DNA from: Lachnospiraceae bacterium
GTDB lineage: Bacteria > Bacillota > Clostridia > Lachnospirales > Lachnospiraceae
DNA length: 43,919 bases
NCBI GenBank assembly: GCA_024681795.1
Contig: JAILAD010000052.1
Span: forward strand, 1 to 43,919
Reading direction: 5' to 3'
Shown piece by piece: positions 40,868 through 43,919 of the stretch (position 1 is its first letter; every line of letters starts with the position of its first letter). The notes under the pieces are model-generated. The model ran no database searches, was not told where the DNA came from, and saw only the letters and a program-made list of their open reading frames with translations. A program made the position numbers and the translations under genes.

Positions 40868-40939
40868 GAGCATATAAAGGCAGTTAAAATGTACTGCTCA
40901 CAGATTTTCGTTTTTGTCACATGTGTAAAAGGAGAAAAA

Positions 40940-41350
40940 ATGAAACAATGTCCGAGATGCAAACAATTAATCGGAGATGCGTTGGAAGTATGTCCGATCT
41001 GTCATACCGAATTCACCGAAAAACAACTGGAAGAAATGAAAAAAAACGTTGAAAGCATGGAAGTCCGGCAGCTTCTTCGTGAAAGAGAAAGACTTGTAAG
41101 ATTTCACAAAAAAAGAGTAATCATGGGAATTCTAATGTTTTCCGGCATCGGTGTAATGTTTTTAAGTCCTTTACTTTTCTCATATATAAGAACCGCCGGA
41201 TTTATTATGCTGATTACAGGCGGTGTTTTATCCGTCGGCGGCCTGATTTTCGGACTTATCAGCGGTGCAACAAACTGTCCGTACTGCGATGCATTGCTGT
41301 TTAAAAATTACGGAAATCACTGTGCATACTGCGGAAAAAAATATCGATGA
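40940..41350 (+). CDS. Double zinc-ribbon membrane protein
   Basis: The 136-residue protein starts at ATG 40940 with AAAGGAG six bases upstream. The N-terminus has a zinc ribbon (CPRC ... CPICHTEF), a charged helix (about 25-60), two membrane segments (GILMFSGIGVMFLSPLLF; FIMLITGGVLSVGGLIFGLI), and a C-terminal second zinc ribbon (CPYCDALLF ... CAYCGKKY). Both ribbons would face the same side. The function is unknown. It is followed at 84 bases by a second zinc-ribbon membrane protein in the same direction, so they form a probable pair. Confidence 0.8.
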   Translation: MKQCPRCKQLIGDALEVCPICHTEFTEKQLEEMKKNVESMEVRQLLRERERLVRFHKKRVIMGILMFSGIGVMFLSPLLFSYIRTAGFIMLITGGVLSVGGLIFGLISGATNCPYCDALLFKNYGNHCAYCGKKYR

Positions 41351-41382
41351 ACGATACCCGTAACACCGGAATATCTTTCAAA

Positions 41383-41409
41383 CGGATTACCGCCTGTCTG
41401 TGGTATCCG
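41383..41409 (+). promoter_or_regulatory. Intercistronic hairpin between the zinc-ribbon genes
   Basis: CGGATTACC (41383-41391) and GGTATCCG (41402-41409) form an eight-of-nine base stem followed by CTTTT, which may act as an attenuator or stabilise the upstream message. The next gene starts 25 bases later with AGAGGA. Confidence 0.35.
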
Positions 41410-41434
41410 CTTTTCCCGAAAGAGGATAATTCTT

Positions 41435-42715
41435 ATGGGCATTTTTAACATTAAAGAAATAACCGGAAAAAACAAGAAAAAACTGGTCAATTTCAGGGCA
41501 TCTCTGGGCGAGGCCGTAAGACTGGGGAAAGAGATTCCTTTTGCCGATAAAGATATCAACTACTCTCTGCAGCTTCAGAATGAAAGACTGAGAGAAAAGG
41601 GAATTGATCTGGAGTCAAAAATCTACATCCGTGACGGAGATACGGATAAATTCTTCTCCGGCAGAACCTGGAAGGACGCCCACTACGAAAGCACAATGTG
41701 CTACAACGGATGCGGAATTAAAAGAGTGGTCAAAAAAAACGGCAAGTGGCGTTATACCGACAATAAAAAAAGCGTACTCTATGAAACGGTTACGGACGTG
41801 GTTTCGGGGACACATCCGGACAACGATCCGGTCAACTGCCCGAACTGCGGTATGGTATCAACCGCAGCAGCCCTTCAGGACGGCTGTTCTTATTGCGGAA
41901 CCAAATTCCGGATGGATGACCTTTTCCCGAAAGTCAGCTCCTATTACTTCCTGGATGATGCCGGAATGACGAAGAAAGAATTCCTGCACGGCTACCTGAT
42001 TTCTTATTTCATTACCCTGATTTTACTGTATGTTTTAGCCTGTTTTCTTCGAAGTGATATTTACCTTCCTCAAAACCTCATTCAGAATAAAAGTTACCTG
42101 ATTACCACTCTGATCGCAATGCCCCTGGGCAGCATTCCCCTCGGGTATATTCTGTATGGATATTTCCTTTTCATCCGGATGATAGCCAAGGCGATTATGT
42201 CTGCGGGAAAAATGGGAACCGCGGGTTCAAGAAGGTCATTTGAATCCAGAATGAAAAAAATAAGCCCTGAATTTTCCTATGAATACTTTACGAGCAAGGC
42301 GATTTCCCTGATTAAGACGGCCATCTATTCGAAAAATCCGCAGGATTTGTTATTCTATACCGGCAAAGACCTCGACCCCGGAATGAAGGACATCATCGAT
42401 TTAAACTACGGTGGTGCGCTGGGTTGTAAATCATTCAGGGACGAAGGAAACATGGTCAGAGTGGTAACGAAAGCATATTTTGACGTGCTTTATGCAGACG
42501 GAGACCGGATTTATTCCAAAAGTCAGGTCTTTTCGGCAACGTTTATCAGACGTACCGATTTACCGGTAAATTTAAATTTCTCCATGACAAGAATTCAGTG
42601 TCCGACCTGCGGCTCAAGTTTTGACGCTACCAAAAACAAAAACTGCCCGTACTGTGAAAACCCGTACGAAATTACCACGGATGACTGGGCTCTTGTGGAA
42701 TTGAAGTATAATTAA
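41435..42715 (+). CDS. Zinc-ribbon membrane protein with Tim44-like domain
   Basis: The 426-residue protein has an N-terminal soluble part with CYNGCGIKR and CPNCGMVSTA ... CSYCGTKF zinc ribbon (about 85-155). Two membrane segments follow (about 185-205 and 225-255). A domain around 265-375 has the length and aromatic/charged pattern of a Tim44-like domain (EYFTSKAISLIKTAIYSKNP ... MVRVVTKAYFDVLYADG), and a C-terminal zinc ribbon ends it (CPTCGSSFD ... CPYCENPYE). Tim44-like proteins bind membranes or membrane proteins. It pairs with the preceding zinc-ribbon gene and ends at a bidirectional terminator. The role is unknown. Confidence 0.7.
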   Translation: MGIFNIKEITGKNKKKLVNFRASLGEAVRLGKEIPFADKDINYSLQLQNERLREKGIDLESKIYIRDGDTDKFFSGRTWKDAHYESTMCYNGCGIKRVVKKNGKWRYTDNKKSVLYETVTDVVSGTHPDNDPVNCPNCGMVSTAAALQDGCSYCGTKFRMDDLFPKVSSYYFLDDAGMTKKEFLHGYLISYFITLILLYVLACFLRSDIYLPQNLIQNKSYLITTLIAMPLGSIPLGYILYGYFLFIRMIAKAIMSAGKMGTAGSRRSFESRMKKISPEFSYEYFTSKAISLIKTAIYSKNPQDLLFYTGKDLDPGMKDIIDLNYGGALGCKSFRDEGNMVRVVTKAYFDVLYADGDRIYSKSQVFSATFIRRTDLPVNLNFSMTRIQCPTCGSSFDATKNKNCPYCENPYEITTDDWALVELKYN

Positions 42716-42770
42716 TTCCTGGCCCGGCAGTTGTCTCCAACCGCTTTTTCCGGACCGGATTCGGAGCAAA

Positions 42771-42810
42771 AAATAAGACCCATGGCAGATATCCCTGCAT
42801 GGGTCTTTCT
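42771..42810. terminator. Bidirectional terminator between the zinc-ribbon gene and tuf
   Basis: AAGACCCATG (42775-42784) and CATGGGTCTT (42798-42807) form a perfect ten-base stem. It is followed by TTCTTTTTATTT on the plus strand and TATTTTTTG on the minus strand, so it terminates both converging transcripts. Confidence 0.92.
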
Positions 42811-42848
42811 TTTTATTTGTTTAAGTTGTTTCGTTGCTTACGCGCAAA

Positions 42849-43919
42849 TTATTCAATAATGGTAGCAACACGGCCTGAACCAACGGTACGTCCGCCTTCA
42901 CGAATAGCGAAGGTAAGTCCCTGCTCCATAGCGATGGGATGGATTAATTCGATGGTCATTTCTACGTTATCACCAGGCATGCACATTTCGGTTCCTGCAG
43001 GAAGGTTGCAAACGCCGGTAACGTCAGTTGTTCTGAAATAGAACTGAGGTCTGTAGTTGTTGAAGAAAGGAGTATGACGTCCACCTTCATCTTTGGTCAG
43101 TACATAAACCTGAGCGGTAAATTTCTTGTGGCAGGTAACTGAACCGGGTTTGGAAAGAACCTGTCCTCTTTCGATTTCAGTTCTCTGAACACCACGAAGA
43201 AGTGCACCGATGTTATCACCAGCCTGAGCTTCATCAAGCATCTTACGGAACATTTCGATACCGGTAACAACGGTCTGTCTGGTCTCTTCCTTGATACCAA
43301 CGATTTCTACGGGATCGTTAAGCTTTAAGGTACCACGCTCAACTCTACCGGTAGCAACGGTACCACGTCCGGTAATGGTAAATACATCCTCGACAGGCAT
43401 TAAGAAAGGCTTGTCGGTATCACGCTGAGGATCGGGAATATAGGAATCAACGGTATCCATAAGTTCCATGATCTTATCTCCCCACTCGCTTGAAGGATCT
43501 TCCAGAGCCTTAAGAGCGGATCCCTTAACGATAGGGCAGTCATTGAAGTCATACTCAGCAAGCTGATCGGTAACTTCCATCTCAACGAGTTCGATTAACT
43601 CTTCGTCATCAACCATATCGCACTTATTTAAGAAAACAACGATTTTAGGTACACCTACCTGACGGGAAAGAAGGATGTGCTCCTTGGTCTGAGCCATAAC
43701 ACCGTCAGTAGCTGCTACTACGAGTACGGCACCGTCCATCTGTGCGGCACCAGTGATCATATTCTTTACATAATCGGCATGTCCAGGGCAGTCTACGTGA
43801 GCATAGTGACGCTTCTCTGTCTCATACTCTACGTGAGCGGTTGAAATAGTGATTCCACGCTCTCTCTCCTCCGGAGCCTTATCGATATTCTCGAAATCTG
43901 TTGCCTCGTTACCTGCTAC
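42849..43919 (-). CDS. tuf: Elongation factor Tu, 3' part (5' end outside the window)
   Basis: This GTPase delivers aminoacyl-tRNA to the ribosome. 356 residues are visible, reading inward from the right edge; about 40 N-terminal residues with the P-loop lie beyond it. Visible are switch [13 protein letters not shown], the G3 motif [13 protein letters not shown]4 FLNKCDMV, the GSALKAL motif, and domains II and III, ending [14 protein letters not shown]. Codon use is strongly biased, as expected for a highly expressed gene. An internal ATG at 43760 is not the start. Confidence 0.98.
   Translation of the reverse strand, partial: VAGNEATDFENIDKAPEERERGITISTAHVEYETEKRHYAHVDCPGHADYVKNMITGAAQMDGAVLVVAATDGVMAQTKEHILLSRQVGVPKIVVFLNKCDMVDDEELIELVEMEVTDQLAEYDFNDCPIVKGSALKALEDPSSEWGDKIMELMDTVDSYIPDPQRDTDKPFLMPVEDVFTITGRGTVATGRVERGTLKLNDPVEIVGIKEETRQTVVTGIEMFRKMLDEAQAGDNIGALLRGVQRTEIERGQVLSKPGSVTCHKKFTAQVYVLTKDEGGRHTPFFNNYRPQFYFRTTDVTGVCNLPAGTEMCMPGDNVEMTIELIHPIAMEQGLTFAIREGGRTVGSGRVATIIE

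Noticed and set aside
42849-43760. EF-Tu starting at the ATG at 43760
   Set aside because: The frame continues to the window edge with the conserved [12 protein letters not shown] and DCPGHADYV motifs, so the gene is only cut by the window.

Overview
The window looks like a chromosomal segment of a mid-GC Gram-positive anaerobe of the Clostridia, most likely a Lachnospiraceae-type gut or rumen bacterium. The grounds are the style of the elongation factor Tu at the right edge, strong AGGAGG-type ribosome binding sites, lipobox lipoproteins, an OhrR and operator of Bacillus/Clostridium type, and families common in that group (LytTR-DUF3021 pair, ABC1 kinase with a phasin-like partner, MATE fusion). 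This is inference from protein resemblance. I saw no tRNA, rRNA, CRISPR array, transposase, integrase or phage gene. No gene-free stretch exceeds 300 bases; the longest gaps (13.87-14.12, 18.76-18.95, 26.72-26.96 and 27.74-28.03 kb) hold palindromic repeat arrays, promoters and terminators.

Left part (1-9 kb): a MacB/Bce-like ABC ATPase and FtsX-type permease on the plus strand face a translationally coupled alpha/beta hydrolase, response regulator and histidine kinase operon. That operon has a readable promoter and an upstream direct repeat. Next come a PD-(D/E)XK-like nuclease gene preceded by three 62-bp tandem hairpin repeats, a GMP synthase lacking its glutaminase half, and a lipoprotein resembling a zinc metallopeptidase with a damaged HExxH motif.

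9.4-23 kb: a MATE transporter fused to an RsbW-like GHKL ATPase domain; an alpha/beta hydrolase; a FIST-GGDEF diguanylate cyclase; a peroxide-defence operon (glutathione peroxidase, flavodoxin, OhrR) with a recognisable OhrR operator on its promoter; mnmA; an ABC1/UbiB kinase with a phasin-like partner; and a zinc/cadmium efflux module. In that module the metal-binding HMA domain is a separate small protein, and the divergent regulator is an ArsR-AraC fusion with a His/Cys-rich linker. A DtxR/MntR-like regulator with its own promoter follows.

23-32 kb: a cell-wall operon (alpha/beta hydrolase, a membrane-anchored MurF-like ligase, Ddl); a lipoprotein with two cystatin-like QVVSG units; a DUF1232 protein; a lone precorrin-2 methyltransferase; a CstA transporter; and an acyltransferase. 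32-43.9 kb: a 927-residue protein carrying a PI3/PI4-kinase-like catalytic centre; a polar amino-acid ABC permease and ATPase whose ATPase ends in a second degenerate GHKL domain; another acyltransferase; a LytTR-DUF3021 pair with a 21-bp direct-repeat operator; a 7TM-GGDEF protein; two zinc-ribbon membrane proteins; and the 3' part of tuf.

The most unusual items are these. Two unrelated transporters carry the same kind of degenerate GHKL tail. A palindrome, GGGGAC(T/A)GTCCCC, recurs in five intergenic arrays with a basic 25-bp period, one of them inside an operon. The kinase-like giant protein is also notable.
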